From Helicobacter felis ATCC 49179 (GTDB taxonomy: Bacteria; Campylobacterota; Campylobacteria; Campylobacterales; Helicobacteraceae): a DNA stretch of 64,000 nt. The DNA is taken from positions 1,312,311 through 1,376,310 of the forward strand of contig NC_014810.2 in assembly GCF_000200595.1 (NCBI RefSeq). The letters are read 5' to 3'. This document shows positions 44,278 to 54,020 of this stretch, piece after piece. Each line of letters starts with the position of its first letter. Position 1 is the first letter of the stretch. Below the pieces are notes generated by a model, which was not told the DNA's origin, made no database searches, and worked only from the letters and a program-made list of their open reading frames with translations. Both the position numbers and the translations under genes were made by a program.

Positions 44278-44320
44278 TTTAAAGATGAGAATTTGGGGGA
44301 GGGTATTTGGATTCCCATGC

Positions 44321-44326
44321 TATAAT
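44321..44326 (+). promoter_or_regulatory. -10 element for the second HpaA-like gene
   Basis: TATAAT 27 bases upstream of the TTG start, followed by an AGGAG ribosome-binding site at 44342-44346. Confidence 0.6.
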
Positions 44327-44352
44327 TGCGCACTATTTTTTAGGAGTTTATT

Positions 44353-45126
44353 TTGGGTAAAAAACTAAGAATTTGGCTGTCATGGATGTTGTTAGGGGGT
44401 TTTGGGGTTTTAGTGGCCGATTCGAGCACTCAAACTCCTCAAACTCCTCAAACTCCTCAAACTCCTAACTCTACTGCTCAAAAGAAACCCAAACCTATTG
44501 TAGGTGATACAATCTTAGATTTTAGCTATCCTATTAATATTGTCCAAGAACCCATTAATAATCGCTTTGTGGGTCTGCTTGCCCCGCATATGCAAGTGAG
44601 CGACAATCTCAAGTCCTATGTGCAAAAATTCCAAGACGCCTTGTTGAACCAAATACAAGAGATTTTTCAAAAACGCGGTTATCAAGTTCTGCGCTTCACG
44701 AGCAAGGATGCTCTTACAGCTGAAGAGAAACGCAAGACTTGGGCGGTTTTGAATTTGAGCGGTTGGGTGGGGGTTTTAGAAGATGTGAAGATGAACACCA
44801 GCGATCCGGCCAAACAGGACTTAGATGTGATGGTGGATCAGAGCTCTGGATCGGTGTGGTTTAATTTCTTTGAACCTGAAACAGGGCGTGTTATTCACAA
44901 TTTTGGCATAGATGTGGGCGGTGATCAGGCCACGACACACACTTATAGTTATCATGGAGATCGCGCGCCTCAGGTTGATCCCAAGCAGTTGCTCAAGGAT
45001 AAAGACGATGCGATCCGTAGAATTCTAAATAAAATGTATGTCAAGGTCATGAAGAAGCTTGTTGCAGAACTCACTGATGCCAATATTAATCGCTATAGAG
45101 ACGCTATAGAAAAAATTAAGAAATAA
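44353..45126 (+). CDS. HpaA-family exported protein, second paralog
   Basis: Shares with the protein at 14417 the signal peptide layout, FVGLLAPHMQVSDNLKSYVQ at the mature start, and the closing AIRRILNKMYVKVMKKLVAE and NINRYRDAIEKIKK pattern of the HpaA family. No lipobox Cys. A Thr-Pro-Gln repeat (TPQTPQTPQTP) follows the signal peptide, encoded by four nine-base repeats. TTG start with AGGAG at 44342. Its role as an adhesin or envelope protein is inferred from the family only. Confidence 0.8.
   Translation: MGKKLRIWLSWMLLGGFGVLVADSSTQTPQTPQTPQTPNSTAQKKPKPIVGDTILDFSYPINIVQEPINNRFVGLLAPHMQVSDNLKSYVQKFQDALLNQIQEIFQKRGYQVLRFTSKDALTAEEKRKTWAVLNLSGWVGVLEDVKMNTSDPAKQDLDVMVDQSSGSVWFNFFEPETGRVIHNFGIDVGGDQATTHTYSYHGDRAPQVDPKQLLKDKDDAIRRILNKMYVKVMKKLVAELTDANINRYRDAIEKIKK
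44431..44466 (+). repeat. Four tandem nine-base repeats (CAAACTCCT)
   Basis: Four perfect copies of CAAACTCCT code for QTP units. Copy number changes would keep the frame and change the length of a flexible linker after the signal peptide. Confidence 0.9.
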
Positions 45127-45152
45127 TTGTCTGTGGCGCTTAAGGTGGTGGA

Positions 45153-46790
45153 ATGCATAGATTGAGGATGTCCCAAAAGCTTTATGGGGGCTTTGGAATT
45201 GTCATCATTTTGATGGTGATCTTAAGTGTTGTGGGAGTGATTCGTGTGCATACCATTAACCAAACTCTTACAGAGATCACCGACTACAACGCGGTAAAAC
45301 AACGCTATACCATCAATATGCGTGGCAGTGTGCACGATCGTGCTATTGCCGTGCGCGATGTGGTGATCGCGCAGGATAAAGAGATGTTAGGGGTGCAAAT
45401 CGCCCTAATTCGCAAACTTCATGGGGATTACCAGGAAGCTAAGAAATTGATGGAGACAATGTTCACGCATTTTCCTAACCATATTAGTGATGAAGAGCGG
45501 ACACTTTATGCGACCATCAATGGTATCGAAGCCATAGCTCTCCCTCAAATCAATAAACTTATTGACCTCAAACTTGCTGGCAACACCAATGTTGCAACCT
45601 TTTTACAACAAGGTTTAGCACAGAATATTGTAAGGTGGCTCGCCTCTATCAATGCTTTCATCGATCATGAAGAGAAGCTTAATAAACGCCTCACCACCAA
45701 AGCTAGGAACATCACTAGAGATTTTAGCTATTTGATGGTGAGTTTAACTCTCATTGCGCTTGTAATTGGCTTAGGAATCGCCTTTGCAGTGGTGCGCGAT
45801 GTAGGAGCTTCTTTGGGGTCTGAACCTGTCTTTATTAAAGAAATCATTAGCACGATTGCTAAGGGCGATCTTTCTAATCAAATACGCACTAAGTTTAAAA
45901 ACAGTGCTTTGGATGCGATCCAACACATGCAAGCGTCTATGGTAACTATTATTCAAGAAATCCGCCAATCTTCTATGGATATTTACCACAAATCTACCCA
46001 AGCCTCAGAACTATCTCGCATTTCTCAAGAAAATGCCGCCAAACAAGAAAACATGACAGCCGAGCTCATCACGACAATGGAGCATTTGCAGGGAAGTATT
46101 GAGGGTGTGAACACCATTATTGCTCAGACAGAGGAAAACTCTTTGCAGAGCGTGGATTTGAGTCAAAAAGGTAAAGAAGCTGTGCAAAATACGGCTCAAG
46201 GAATGGCACTCATTAGTCAACGGGCATCTGAGAGTGCGGAGCAGATTCACTTCTTAGACAAACATGCACAAAACATCGGTCATAGTGCTGAACTCATACA
46301 AGGTATCGCCGATCAAACTAATCTTTTGGCCTTGAATGCGGCCATCGAGGCGGCACGCGCAGGCGAGCATGGACGAGGCTTTGCAGTGGTGGCCGATGAA
46401 ATTCGCAAATTGGCCGAGCACACTAGCAACGCAACCAAAGAGATCGATCAAGTGATCAAGCTCATTCAGGATGAAACACGAAAATCGGTCTCTAGCATAG
46501 AGAGCATGGGTTCTGAAATTGATAAAAGCCAAGAATACGCTAACCAAGCTTCTTGTGCCTTAGAGGCTATCTACAACAAAGCGGCCAGTTCTTTAGAGGA
46601 TGCTAAAAGCGTTGTGGTGCACTCAAAAAGTCAGTATCAGGACATCGCCCGTATTGCTAGTGAGATCGATCACATCGCACACATTGCTAAAGAAGTGGTC
46701 GCTTCTATGAGCTCAAATAGCCAAGAAATCAGCACCCTTAAGCTCACGGCGCAAAACCTCCAAAAGATCGTGCATAATTTCAGACTCTAA
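45153..46790 (+). CDS. Methyl-accepting chemotaxis protein, 4HB sensor type
   Basis: Transmembrane chemoreceptor of 545 residues. An N-terminal helix (about 10-35) and a second one (about 190-215) flank a periplasmic helical sensor of about 155 residues with [14 protein letters not shown], typical of four-helix-bundle (4HB) receptors. A HAMP-like linker leads to the signalling hairpin with [20 protein letters not shown] near 384 and [19 protein letters not shown]. There is no obvious C-terminal CheR-binding pentapeptide. H. pylori receptors TlpA-C have dCache sensors, so this 4HB receptor is additional. Ligand unknown. Confidence 0.9.
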   Translation: MHRLRMSQKLYGGFGIVIILMVILSVVGVIRVHTINQTLTEITDYNAVKQRYTINMRGSVHDRAIAVRDVVIAQDKEMLGVQIALIRKLHGDYQEAKKLMETMFTHFPNHISDEERTLYATINGIEAIALPQINKLIDLKLAGNTNVATFLQQGLAQNIVRWLASINAFIDHEEKLNKRLTTKARNITRDFSYLMVSLTLIALVIGLGIAFAVVRDVGASLGSEPVFIKEIISTIAKGDLSNQIRTKFKNSALDAIQHMQASMVTIIQEIRQSSMDIYHKSTQASELSRISQENAAKQENMTAELITTMEHLQGSIEGVNTIIAQTEENSLQSVDLSQKGKEAVQNTAQGMALISQRASESAEQIHFLDKHAQNIGHSAELIQGIADQTNLLALNAAIEAARAGEHGRGFAVVADEIRKLAEHTSNATKEIDQVIKLIQDETRKSVSSIESMGSEIDKSQEYANQASCALEAIYNKAASSLEDAKSVVVHSKSQYQDIARIASEIDHIAHIAKEVVASMSSNSQEISTLKLTAQNLQKIVHNFRL

Positions 46791-46796
46791 TTGTGC

Positions 46797-46802
46797 TATA
46801 AT
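46797..46802 (+). promoter_or_regulatory. -10 element for aroQ
   Basis: TATAAT 36 bases upstream of aroQ, right after the chemoreceptor stop. It is the start of a transcript that may continue to fliY, since the genes after it overlap or nearly touch. Confidence 0.6.
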
Positions 46803-46837
46803 CTACCATCCGCTACAAGTTACTATAAGGAGTTTTA

Positions 46838-47326
46838 ATGAAAATTTTGGTCATTCAAGGGCCTAATTTGAACATGCTAGGGCATAGGGATCCTAGACTT
46901 TATGGACCTATTACCCTCGATCAAATCCATGAAAACATGGAAACCTTTGCCAAACAAAACAATCTCGAGTTAGAATTTTTTCAGACAAATTTTGAGGGCG
47001 AGATCATCGATCGCATTCAAGAATGCGTAGGGAGTGATTTTGAGGGTATTATCATTAATCCCGGGGCGTTTTCCCACACTTCTATCGCAATTGCCGATGC
47101 GATTATGCTTGCAGATATGCCTGTAATTGAAGTGCATTTGAGCAATATTCTTGCCCGCGAAGAGTTTAGGAAGACTAGCTATACGGGGGCTGTGAGCGCG
47201 GGCGTGATCACAGGTTTTGGGGCTTTTGGTTACCATGTGGCCTTAATTGCGATGATGCAGATTTTAGCCGAACTCAAAATGATTAAAGAAAATCAGGCCC
47301 AAGCTATTTCTCAAGATCAGGGCTAA
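46838..47326 (+). CDS. aroQ: Type II 3-dehydroquinate dehydratase
   Basis: Third step of the shikimate pathway. Shows the type II features: IQGPNLNMLGHRDPRLYG (catalytic Tyr/Arg loop), QTNFEGEIIDRIQE, INPGAFSHTSIAIADAI (catalytic His) and VEVHLSNI-like IEVHLSNILAREEFR. 162 residues, normal length. AAGGAG precedes the ATG. Homologue of H. pylori HP1038; pepQ follows after three bases. Confidence 0.96.
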   Translation: MKILVIQGPNLNMLGHRDPRLYGPITLDQIHENMETFAKQNNLELEFFQTNFEGEIIDRIQECVGSDFEGIIINPGAFSHTSIAIADAIMLADMPVIEVHLSNILAREEFRKTSYTGAVSAGVITGFGAFGYHVALIAMMQILAELKMIKENQAQAISQDQG

Positions 47327-47329
47327 GGC

Positions 47330-48355
47330 GTGGAAACACACTTCACCACAGACGAAAACGCTCAATATTTTGAGTGTGGTTACAGTTGCGATCACGGTAT
47401 CTTTTTGCAATTAGAAGATCGGGCGTTTTTTATCACCGATGCCCGTTACACCGTGGAGGCGCGCCAGAATGTGCGTGCGGAGGTGGAGGTGTTAGAGTCC
47501 TCTGATTTATGGGCAAGCGTGCTCGCCCTAGCGCGCAAGACTTCACAACTTTATTTTGATAAAAATCAAATTAGCGTGCAAGTGTATGAACGGCTTGTAG
47601 CAGGCTTGCCAGAAACAAAATTGGTAGGCGTAGCAGACTATCATAGAAAAAAACGCCTAGTTAAAAGTGAGGAGGAGATCGCTTTGCTCAAGCGTGCCCA
47701 ACAACTTAATGTGAACGCTTTTGATGATTTTGCTAAATACCTTGTTGGCGCAGAGGGACAGAGCGAACGCTATTTGCAATTCAAGAGCAAGGAATTTTTG
47801 ACGCGACTTGGGGAGTTGGATTTAAGCTTTAAGCCTATTGTGGCGATCAATGCTAATGCGGCTAAACCGCACGCTCTGCCTAGTCCAAGTGTGCATCTCA
47901 AACACGGGGATTTGTTCTTGGCTGATATGGGGATTAAATATAAGCGTTATTGCGCCGATCGCACCCGCACAGCCTTTTTTGCAGATACGGGTTTTAATTT
48001 TAGCAAAGATCAGCACTTTAAAGACAAAGAGTTGCAAAAAATTTATGATGTCGTGCGCAAGGCTCAGGAGACCACTATTGAGCGTCTTAGAGCTGGTATG
48101 ACTGGCAAGCAAATTGATGCGATCGCACGGGGAGTGATTACTGAGAGTGGCTATGGAGAATTTTTTTCTCACAGCACTGGACATGGCATTGGGTTAGATA
48201 TCCATGAACTGCCCTTTATTTCTGCGCGCAGTGAAACAGTGATTGAGGATGGCATGGTGTTTTCTATTGAACCGGGGATTTATATTCCGGGCAAGTATGG
48301 AGTGCGCATCGAAGACCTTGTGGTGGTGCAAAATTCTAAAGCCACAGTGTTATGA
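47330..48355 (+). CDS. pepQ: Xaa-Pro aminopeptidase/dipeptidase, M24 family
   Basis: Metallopeptidase of the pita-bread fold. An N-terminal creatinase-like domain (about 1-115) precedes the catalytic domain with the metal ligands: the Asp pair in [18 protein letters not shown], His in [16 protein letters not shown], and Glu in [14 protein letters not shown] and VRIEDLV. GTG start, three bases after aroQ, with TAAGGCG. Length 341 is typical. Homologue of HP1037. Specificity for Xaa-Pro is family-based. Confidence 0.9.
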   Translation: METHFTTDENAQYFECGYSCDHGIFLQLEDRAFFITDARYTVEARQNVRAEVEVLESSDLWASVLALARKTSQLYFDKNQISVQVYERLVAGLPETKLVGVADYHRKKRLVKSEEEIALLKRAQQLNVNAFDDFAKYLVGAEGQSERYLQFKSKEFLTRLGELDLSFKPIVAINANAAKPHALPSPSVHLKHGDLFLADMGIKYKRYCADRTRTAFFADTGFNFSKDQHFKDKELQKIYDVVRKAQETTIERLRAGMTGKQIDAIARGVITESGYGEFFSHSTGHGIGLDIHELPFISARSETVIEDGMVFSIEPGIYIPGKYGVRIEDLVVVQNSKATVL

Positions 48356-48842
48356 AGATCGGGGCAAGCTTGTTTACACCTCTTGTTTTCCGGGGTGGTG
48401 TGGGCGTAGCCATGCATTTAAAAATGCAGTAACTTTAGGAATAGGGAGTAATGTGGGCGATTCTAAAAAGGTTTTTCGGGCCTTGTGGGGATGGTTGGCA
48501 CGCCACCGGTTAGTTTCAAGATTATGCTCTTCACCTCTTTATATCAACCCTGCTTTTGGCTACACAAATCAAAGGGATTTCACAAATGCAACCCTCTCTT
48601 TCCAAACGCCTTTGAGTGTTGGGCAACTCTTTAGCATGCTTTTTTACTTAGAACGCCGTTGGGGCAGGGAGCGCAAACGCCCTTTTAAAAATGCCCCTAG
48701 AACTCTTGACATCGATCTGCTCTTTTTTAATCGCATGGTTTATAGACAAGATTATCTCACTTTGCCCCATCCACAATGGAATCAACGCGCCTCTGTATTG
48801 ATTCCTTTAAGCTTGCAACATGCCATTTGGGGGCCAGCATGA
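48318..48842 (+). CDS. folK: HPPK (6-hydroxymethyl-dihydropterin pyrophosphokinase)
   Basis: Pyrophosphokinase of folate synthesis. The core starts with [20 protein letters not shown] (pyrophosphate-transfer loop) and includes [30 protein letters not shown] and [10 protein letters not shown] with [13 protein letters not shown], the family signature. No good ATG or RBS exists in frame near the core. TTG 48318, inside pepQ, is my best guess; an in-frame ATG at 48297 is possible. The ATG at 48353 is in another frame and stops after 26 codons. Homologue of HP1036. The end overlaps flhF (ATGA). Confidence 0.8.
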   Translation: MWWCKILKPQCYEDRGKLVYTSCFPGWCGRSHAFKNAVTLGIGSNVGDSKKVFRALWGWLARHRLVSRLCSSPLYINPAFGYTNQRDFTNATLSFQTPLSVGQLFSMLFYLERRWGRERKRPFKNAPRTLDIDLLFFNRMVYRQDYLTLPHPQWNQRASVLIPLSLQHAIWGPA

Positions 48843-50182
48843 AACTTTATACTTATAGTGGAGAAACAACGGCCGAAGCCTTAAAAAGAGCCCAAAGTGA
48901 ACATGGGCACAATGCTTTGGTTGTAAAAGCCCAAGAGATTCGCAAGAAGAGTCTCACAGAGCCCGGTCTTTATGAGGTGGTTGTGGCCGTAGACAAACCC
49001 CCAGAAGAGCCTAAAAAAAGTAATAATATGCAAGAACGCCTAGATAGTGCACGGCAAGCACGCACGCCTGAACCCCCTCCCCCTCTCAAAGAAGAGGTGA
49101 GTATTGAACTCTCTAAAACCCTTGAAGAAATGCGCAAACTTGCCGGGGTGTCTGCACCACCTCCTCCCCCCCCTCCCCCTCCCCCTCTACCCACACAGGT
49201 GCACGAGCTAGAGGATAATCTCAAAGAGCCCCCTCCTATCAAAAAAGATAAAAAAGAGAAGGATGTAGGTTTACACTCTCTTAAAGGAGAGCTCAATAAA
49301 ATTAATGACAATCTCAAGCTCATCCAAAACATGGTTTGGAGCGAGGAAAAGGGGCAAAATTTTGTCATCCCGCATGAATTTGCCGAAATTTATCGTTTGG
49401 CTAAAAATAGCGGGATGCACAAAATACACCTAGATGAAATTATGCGCTTGAGCTTAGAGCTCATGCCTGTTAAAATGCGTGAAAACTCCGTAACCGTGAA
49501 GCGTTATTTTAGAGAGGTTTTGCGCAAGATGATCTATTGCCGTCATGAAAATTTAGACCCCAACTACAAGAAAATTTTAATGCTAGTAGGGCCTACTGGA
49601 GTGGGCAAAACCACCACATTAGCAAAATTAGCCGCACGCTATTCTAAGTTATTGGACAGAAAATATAAAGTAGGCATCTTAACCTTGGACACTTACCGCA
49701 TCGGGGCCGTGGAGCAACTTAATTGGTATGCCAAAAAAATGAAAATTAGCATTGAAACTGTGATGGATTCTGAGGATTTTACTAAGGAGATGAAAGCCTT
49801 AGAATACTGCGATGTGGTGCTGATTGACACAACGGGGCATTCCCAACGCGATAAAAAGAAAATTGAAGCCCTAAAGAAATTTACACAAAATGGCTACAAA
49901 ATTGACACAACCCTAGTGCTCTCTTTGACTACAAAATACGAGGATTTGAAGGATATTTACAACGCCTTTAGCCCCCTAGATATAGATAGCTTGATTTTTA
50001 CTAAGTTAGATGAGAGTCAGGGATTTGGCAATCTCTTTTCTTTGGTTTATGAGAGCAAAAAGCCTATTAGCTACCTTTGTATTGGGCAGGAAGTGCCTAT
50101 GGATCTGCTAGTGGCTAGTAATGACTACCTAGTAGATTGTATGTTAGATGGATTCACCCACCCAGATAGGACACAGACATGA
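48839..50182 (+). CDS. flhF: Flagellar placement GTPase FlhF
   Basis: SRP-like GTPase that sets the polar site and number of flagella. Residues 1-110 are a variable N-terminal B domain; a run of ten prolines (about 108-118) follows, then the NG domain with P-loop GPTGVGKTTTLAKL near 250, LDTYRIGAVEQL and LIDTTGHSQRD. TKLDESQGFGN and SYLCIGQEVP close the GTPase. Start is the ATG overlapping folK. The Pro run is coded by repeated C tracts, including C8 at 49166-49173. Homologue of HP1035. Confidence 0.95.
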   Translation: MKLYTYSGETTAEALKRAQSEHGHNALVVKAQEIRKKSLTEPGLYEVVVAVDKPPEEPKKSNNMQERLDSARQARTPEPPPPLKEEVSIELSKTLEEMRKLAGVSAPPPPPPPPPPLPTQVHELEDNLKEPPPIKKDKKEKDVGLHSLKGELNKINDNLKLIQNMVWSEEKGQNFVIPHEFAEIYRLAKNSGMHKIHLDEIMRLSLELMPVKMRENSVTVKRYFREVLRKMIYCRHENLDPNYKKILMLVGPTGVGKTTTLAKLAARYSKLLDRKYKVGILTLDTYRIGAVEQLNWYAKKMKISIETVMDSEDFTKEMKALEYCDVVLIDTTGHSQRDKKKIEALKKFTQNGYKIDTTLVLSLTTKYEDLKDIYNAFSPLDIDSLIFTKLDESQGFGNLFSLVYESKKPISYLCIGQEVPMDLLVASNDYLVDCMLDGFTHPDRTQT

Positions 50183-51051
50183 CTCAAAATCAGGCAAGTG
50201 GCTTGGAACATATCATGGAGCCTAGAAGCATTTTTAGCAAAAAAGGTAAAACGAAGTTTATTGCCATTACAAGCGGTAAGGGCGGAGTGGGTAAAAGCAC
50301 CATTAGCGCGAATTTGGGCTATAGCCTTTTTAAATCTGGCTATAAAGTTGGTGTGTTGGATGCAGACATTGGCCTAGCTAACTTGGATATTATTTTTGGT
50401 ATCAAAACCAATAAAAATATTTTACACGCTTTGCGAGGTGAGGTGCGCTTTAGCGATGTGATCTATCCTATTGAAAAAGATTTTTACCTAGTGCCCGGGG
50501 ATAGTGGAGAGGAAATTTTTAAGTATGTCAGTCAAGAAATCCTAGATAGCTTTGTAGATGAAGAGAATGTCTTAGACGACCTTGATTACATGATCATTGA
50601 TACGGGGGCTGGCATTGGGGAATTTACACAAGCTTTTTTGCGCGCGAGTGATTGTGTGGTGGTGATCACAACTTCCGATCCAGCAGCTATCACAGATGCC
50701 TACACCACGATTAAAATCAATTCTAAAACCAAAAATGATGTCTTTGTTTTGGTCAATATGGTTGATTCCGCCGATAAAAGCAAACAAATTTTCTCAGGTA
50801 TCCAACGCGTAGCTAAAGAAAATATTCCACATATGACCTTGAATTACTTGGGCTATATCCAAAATAGCAATGCGCTCAGACAGGCGATTAAAAACCGCAA
50901 GCTTCTTTGTAAAAGCGAACCCTTTAACACTTTTTCTTTCACTATGGAGCAAGTGGCGAAGATTTTAACCATGAAAATGGAACACAATGTGTTAGAAACA
51001 CCTAAGGACAATTTCATTGGATTTTTTAAGCGTTTACTAAAATATCTGTGA
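50179..51051 (+). CDS. flhG: Flagellar number regulator FlhG (MinD-like ATPase)
   Basis: ParA/MinD-type ATPase that, with FlhF, limits flagellum number and influences the division site. The deviant Walker A is SGKGGVGKSTISANLGYS near 31; Walker B-like YMIIDTGAGIGEFTQAFLRA; and GVLDADIGLANLDIIFG is typical. The C-terminal FIGFFKRLLKYL is an amphipathic membrane-targeting helix. Overlaps flhF by four bases. Homologue of HP1034. Confidence 0.95.
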   Translation: MTQNQASGLEHIMEPRSIFSKKGKTKFIAITSGKGGVGKSTISANLGYSLFKSGYKVGVLDADIGLANLDIIFGIKTNKNILHALRGEVRFSDVIYPIEKDFYLVPGDSGEEIFKYVSQEILDSFVDEENVLDDLDYMIIDTGAGIGEFTQAFLRASDCVVVITTSDPAAITDAYTTIKINSKTKNDVFVLVNMVDSADKSKQIFSGIQRVAKENIPHMTLNYLGYIQNSNALRQAIKNRKLLCKSEPFNTFSFTMEQVAKILTMKMEHNVLETPKDNFIGFFKRLLKYL

Positions 51052-51061
51052 GGTGGCCACC

Positions 51062-51373
51062 ATGAAAGTTGAGAATTTTGTAAACTTTTCCATCGTGGGG
51101 GGGTTTTTTATCGGCTTGATTTTGTCTCTCATCAAGTTTGATGAGCCGGAGTATGTTCTCTTTGGAACTTTAGTTTCTACGGCTGGCTTTTATATGATCA
51201 TGCTTCTTTTTGCTTCCATCTTTATGAACTTTATCTATCCACGCAAAAAATTCCTCAATAAAGCGGATTTAGAACGCCGTCTTACCCATTTTAATAAGGA
51301 ATTTGTAGAAAGAGAGCGCGAGGTAGAGGCGTTGTTAAAGTATGTGCATAATTACGAATTTGACGAGAAATAG
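51062..51373 (+). CDS. Small two-helix membrane protein in the flagellar cluster
   Basis: 103 residues with membrane helices (about 8-26 and 32-60) and a charged C-terminal coil. It corresponds by position to H. pylori HP1033, between flhG and fliA. ATG 51062 has GAGGTGG upstream; an in-frame GTG at 51053 is less likely. Function unknown; its place suggests a role in flagellar placement or assembly. Confidence 0.75.
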   Translation: MKVENFVNFSIVGGFFIGLILSLIKFDEPEYVLFGTLVSTAGFYMIMLLFASIFMNFIYPRKKFLNKADLERRLTHFNKEFVEREREVEALLKYVHNYEFDEK

Positions 51374-51374
51374 A

Positions 51375-52073
51375 GTGCTCAAAAAATCTAGTTACGATGC
51401 CCAAATTCAGAGCTCTCAGGACGCTTTGGCGATCCAATACCTCCCTGCCGTGCGTGCAATGGCTTTTCGCCTCAAAGAGCGGCTCCCTAGTTGTGTGGAT
51501 TTTAACGATCTAATTTCTGTAGGCACAGAAGAGCTTATCAAATTAGCGCGCCGCTATGACACTTCTTTGAACGATTCGTTTTGGGGGTATGCTAAAACCC
51601 GTGTGAACGGAGCGATGTTAGATTATTTGCGCTCCTTAGATGTCGTGTCGCGCGCGTCTAGAAAATTGATCAAAAAGATCGATCACGAGGTTTCTAAATA
51701 TTATAACGAGCATGGTCAAGAACCCGATGATGCCTATTTGGCTGAAGTGCTTGGAGAAGACATTTCTAAAATCCGCGATGCTAAGATGGCTTCGGACATT
51801 TATGCGAGTGTGCCCATTGATGAGCAGTTTAATGCCATTGAACAGCGCAATATCAACGCAAAACTTGAATTTGAAGAGCTTATCGCCCACATCCATGCCA
51901 TTCTTAAAACCATGTCTGAGCGCGAACAACTCATCATCCAGCTTTATTTTTTTGAAGAGCTGAATTTGAGTGAAATTCGGGAGATTTTGGGGGTTACAGA
52001 ATCGCGGATTTCTCAGATCATCAAGGAGGTGATTAAAAAAATCCGTATCAATCTAGGGGGTTTACATGGCTGA
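51375..52073 (+). CDS. fliA: RNA polymerase sigma-28 factor FliA
   Basis: Sigma factor for late flagellar (class 3) genes. Region 2 shows AFRLKERLPSCVDFNDLISV, RRYDTSLNDSFWGYAKTRV and GAMLDYLRSLDVVSRASRKL; region 4 shows FFEELNLSEIREILGVTESR and ISQIIKEVIKKI. Start taken as the GTG at 51375 after the preceding stop, giving 232 residues; a frame from 51342 overlaps the upstream gene. fliM overlaps its end (ATGGCTGA). Homologue of HP1032. Confidence 0.92.
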   Translation: MLKKSSYDAQIQSSQDALAIQYLPAVRAMAFRLKERLPSCVDFNDLISVGTEELIKLARRYDTSLNDSFWGYAKTRVNGAMLDYLRSLDVVSRASRKLIKKIDHEVSKYYNEHGQEPDDAYLAEVLGEDISKIRDAKMASDIYASVPIDEQFNAIEQRNINAKLEFEELIAHIHAILKTMSEREQLIIQLYFFEELNLSEIREILGVTESRISQIIKEVIKKIRINLGGLHG

Positions 52074-53127
52074 TATTTTAAGTCAAGAAGAGATCGATGC
52101 CCTCTTAGAGGTGGTGGATGAGTCTGAGGATGTCAACACCCTTCAAAAACGCGAGATCATGCCCCAAAAGCAGATCACGCTTTATGATTTCAAACGCCCC
52201 AATCGGGTTAGCAAAGAACAATTACGATCCTTTAGAAGTATCCATGACAAAATGGCGCGTAGCCTCTCTAGTCAAATTTCAGCAATCATGCGCAGCATCG
52301 TAGAAATTCAATTACACAGCGTGGATCAAATGACCTATGGGGAATTTTTGATGAGCTTGCCTAGCCCCACAAGTTTTAATGTCTTTTCCATGAAACCTGT
52401 AGGAGGCACGGGGGTTTTGGAGGTCAATCCTAGTATCGTTTTTCCCATGATCGATCGCCTGCTAGGGGGCAAAGGCAGTTCCTACGATCAAACCCGCGAA
52501 TTTAGCGATATTGAACTCAATTTACTAGACACCATTTTAAAGCAAGTCATGCAGATTCTCAAAGATATTTGGAATCCGGTAACTGAGTTTTTCCCCACCA
52601 TTGACGCTAAGGAATCGAGCGCGAATGTTGTGCAAATTGTAGCGCAAAATGAGATTGTGATCATGGTGGTGATGGAGATTGTGATCGGGCATTCTCGAGG
52701 CATGATGAATCTATGCTACCCTGTGATCTCTATTGAAGGGATTTTATCCAAAATGGGCAATCGCGATGTGATGCTCACAGAAACTAGCTCTAAGAAAAGC
52801 CGTAATAAAGAATTGCAGGCCTTAGTAGGTGGGGCTAGTGTGGATGTGTCGGCCTTTTTGGGGAGTGTGCGCCTCACCTTAAAAGAGGTGTTAGATTTAG
52901 TAGTGGGAGATACCATTCGTCTTAACAAAGTGGCTAATGACACGGTGGTTGTCAATATTGATAAAAAAGAACGCTATTTAGCCACCGTAGGCTATCAAGG
53001 TTATCGCAAAACCATTAAGATTAAAGAGGTGATCCACACTGAAAAAGATCGCGTCAAAGAAGTGTTGGAAGTCCTAGAAAACCAACGCAAACTTAAAATT
53101 GGCAATATCAAGGAAGAAGAAGAATGA
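52066..53127 (+). CDS. fliM: Flagellar motor switch protein FliM
   Basis: C-ring protein that binds CheY-P and FliG. The N-terminal LSQEEIDALLEVVDE is the CheY-binding peptide; the middle domain includes SLSSQISAIMRSIVEIQ, GTGVLEVNPSIVFPMIDRLL and the GGKGSS loop; the C-terminal SpoA domain starts near SAFLGSVRLTLKEVLDLVVG. 353 residues. fliY overlaps its end by four bases. Homologue of HP1031. Confidence 0.95.
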   Translation: MADILSQEEIDALLEVVDESEDVNTLQKREIMPQKQITLYDFKRPNRVSKEQLRSFRSIHDKMARSLSSQISAIMRSIVEIQLHSVDQMTYGEFLMSLPSPTSFNVFSMKPVGGTGVLEVNPSIVFPMIDRLLGGKGSSYDQTREFSDIELNLLDTILKQVMQILKDIWNPVTEFFPTIDAKESSANVVQIVAQNEIVIMVVMEIVIGHSRGMMNLCYPVISIEGILSKMGNRDVMLTETSSKKSRNKELQALVGGASVDVSAFLGSVRLTLKEVLDLVVGDTIRLNKVANDTVVVNIDKKERYLATVGYQGYRKTIKIKEVIHTEKDRVKEVLEVLENQRKLKIGNIKEEEE

Positions 53128-54002
53128 TTGAGGATTTTTTAAAACTTTTTGTCCAAGAATGCACTTCAACTTTGGGGGGCTTGCTAGGCAAAACTCCTGC
53201 CATCGAACTTAAAAATGAAATTTCTGTGGGGGATTTTATTTTTATCGAACATGCTTCTGTGGTGGTGCAGGTTAAACCTCAAACCAATGTAACCATCACT
53301 TTAGCCGTTCCCGTGCCTATGGCGACCGCTCTAGCGGATTTGATGGTGGGCGGAGAAGGTACGAGCAAACAAACTCTGGAAAAAGATGACCTAGATGCCA
53401 TTAAAGAAATCGGCTCTAATATTTTTGGAGCCCTTACGACAGCCCTGCAGGCTCAAGAGGTCATCCCCAAACTCTCTTTTGAGGTCAGTGAGGCGGTGGA
53501 CGCTCAGGACGCTTCTTTATTAGATCCTTATAGCGATGGGTATGAATTTGGCTTTGAGCTTGAACAGGTCAAATCGAGCTTCTTTATTTTCTGTGGGGGA
53601 GTTTTCATTGATCTATTTAAGAAAAAAGTCGCTCCGCAAAACACTTCTAAACCTAGAAACGCGCCCTCTATGCCTAATCTTCCTGTAGTGCCTACAGAAC
53701 GCACTGAGAGCGATGGCCACTTGGAGCAGCTAGAAGCGCGCAATATCAACATGCTTTTGGATATTAAGCTCAATGTAAGGGTGCGCATTGGACAGAAAAA
53801 AATGATTTTAAAAGATGTGGTTTCTATGGATATTGGGAGCGTGATCGAACTCAATCAAATGGTCAATGACCCCTTAGAGATACTTGTAGATGATAAAGTC
53901 ATTGCTAAGGGTGAAGTGGTGATCGTAGATGGTAACTTTGGGATTCAAATTACCGACATTGGGAGTAAAAGAGATCGCCTAGAACAACTTAAGGATAGCT
54001 AA
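53124..54002 (+). CDS. fliY: Flagellar motor switch protein FliY
   Basis: Helicobacter carries FliY in addition to FliN. Residues 1-190 form a FliM/CheC-like phosphatase-fold domain (KDDLDAIKEIGSNIFGALTT resembles the CheC helix with the conserved Glu/Asn). A Pro/Asn/Arg linker (about 170-200) leads to a C-terminal SpoA domain with NVRVRIGQKKMILKDVVSMD and VDGNFGIQITDI. 292 residues. Homologue of HP1030 and last gene of the flagellar cluster. Confidence 0.93.
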   Translation: MIEDFLKLFVQECTSTLGGLLGKTPAIELKNEISVGDFIFIEHASVVVQVKPQTNVTITLAVPVPMATALADLMVGGEGTSKQTLEKDDLDAIKEIGSNIFGALTTALQAQEVIPKLSFEVSEAVDAQDASLLDPYSDGYEFGFELEQVKSSFFIFCGGVFIDLFKKKVAPQNTSKPRNAPSMPNLPVVPTERTESDGHLEQLEARNINMLLDIKLNVRVRIGQKKMILKDVVSMDIGSVIELNQMVNDPLEILVDDKVIAKGEVVIVDGNFGIQITDIGSKRDRLEQLKDS

Positions 54003-54020
54003 GTCTCTCTTCTCATAATT

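Noticed and set aside
48353-48433. ATG overlapping the pepQ stop as folK start
   Set aside because: That frame ends after 26 codons and does not join the folK core. A frameshift was considered, but the in-frame upstream residues look like other Campylobacterota FolK N-termini.
48970-49368. Minus-strand frame with a glycine run over flhF
   Set aside because: It is the complement of the polyproline segment; flhF on the plus strand has full family motifs.
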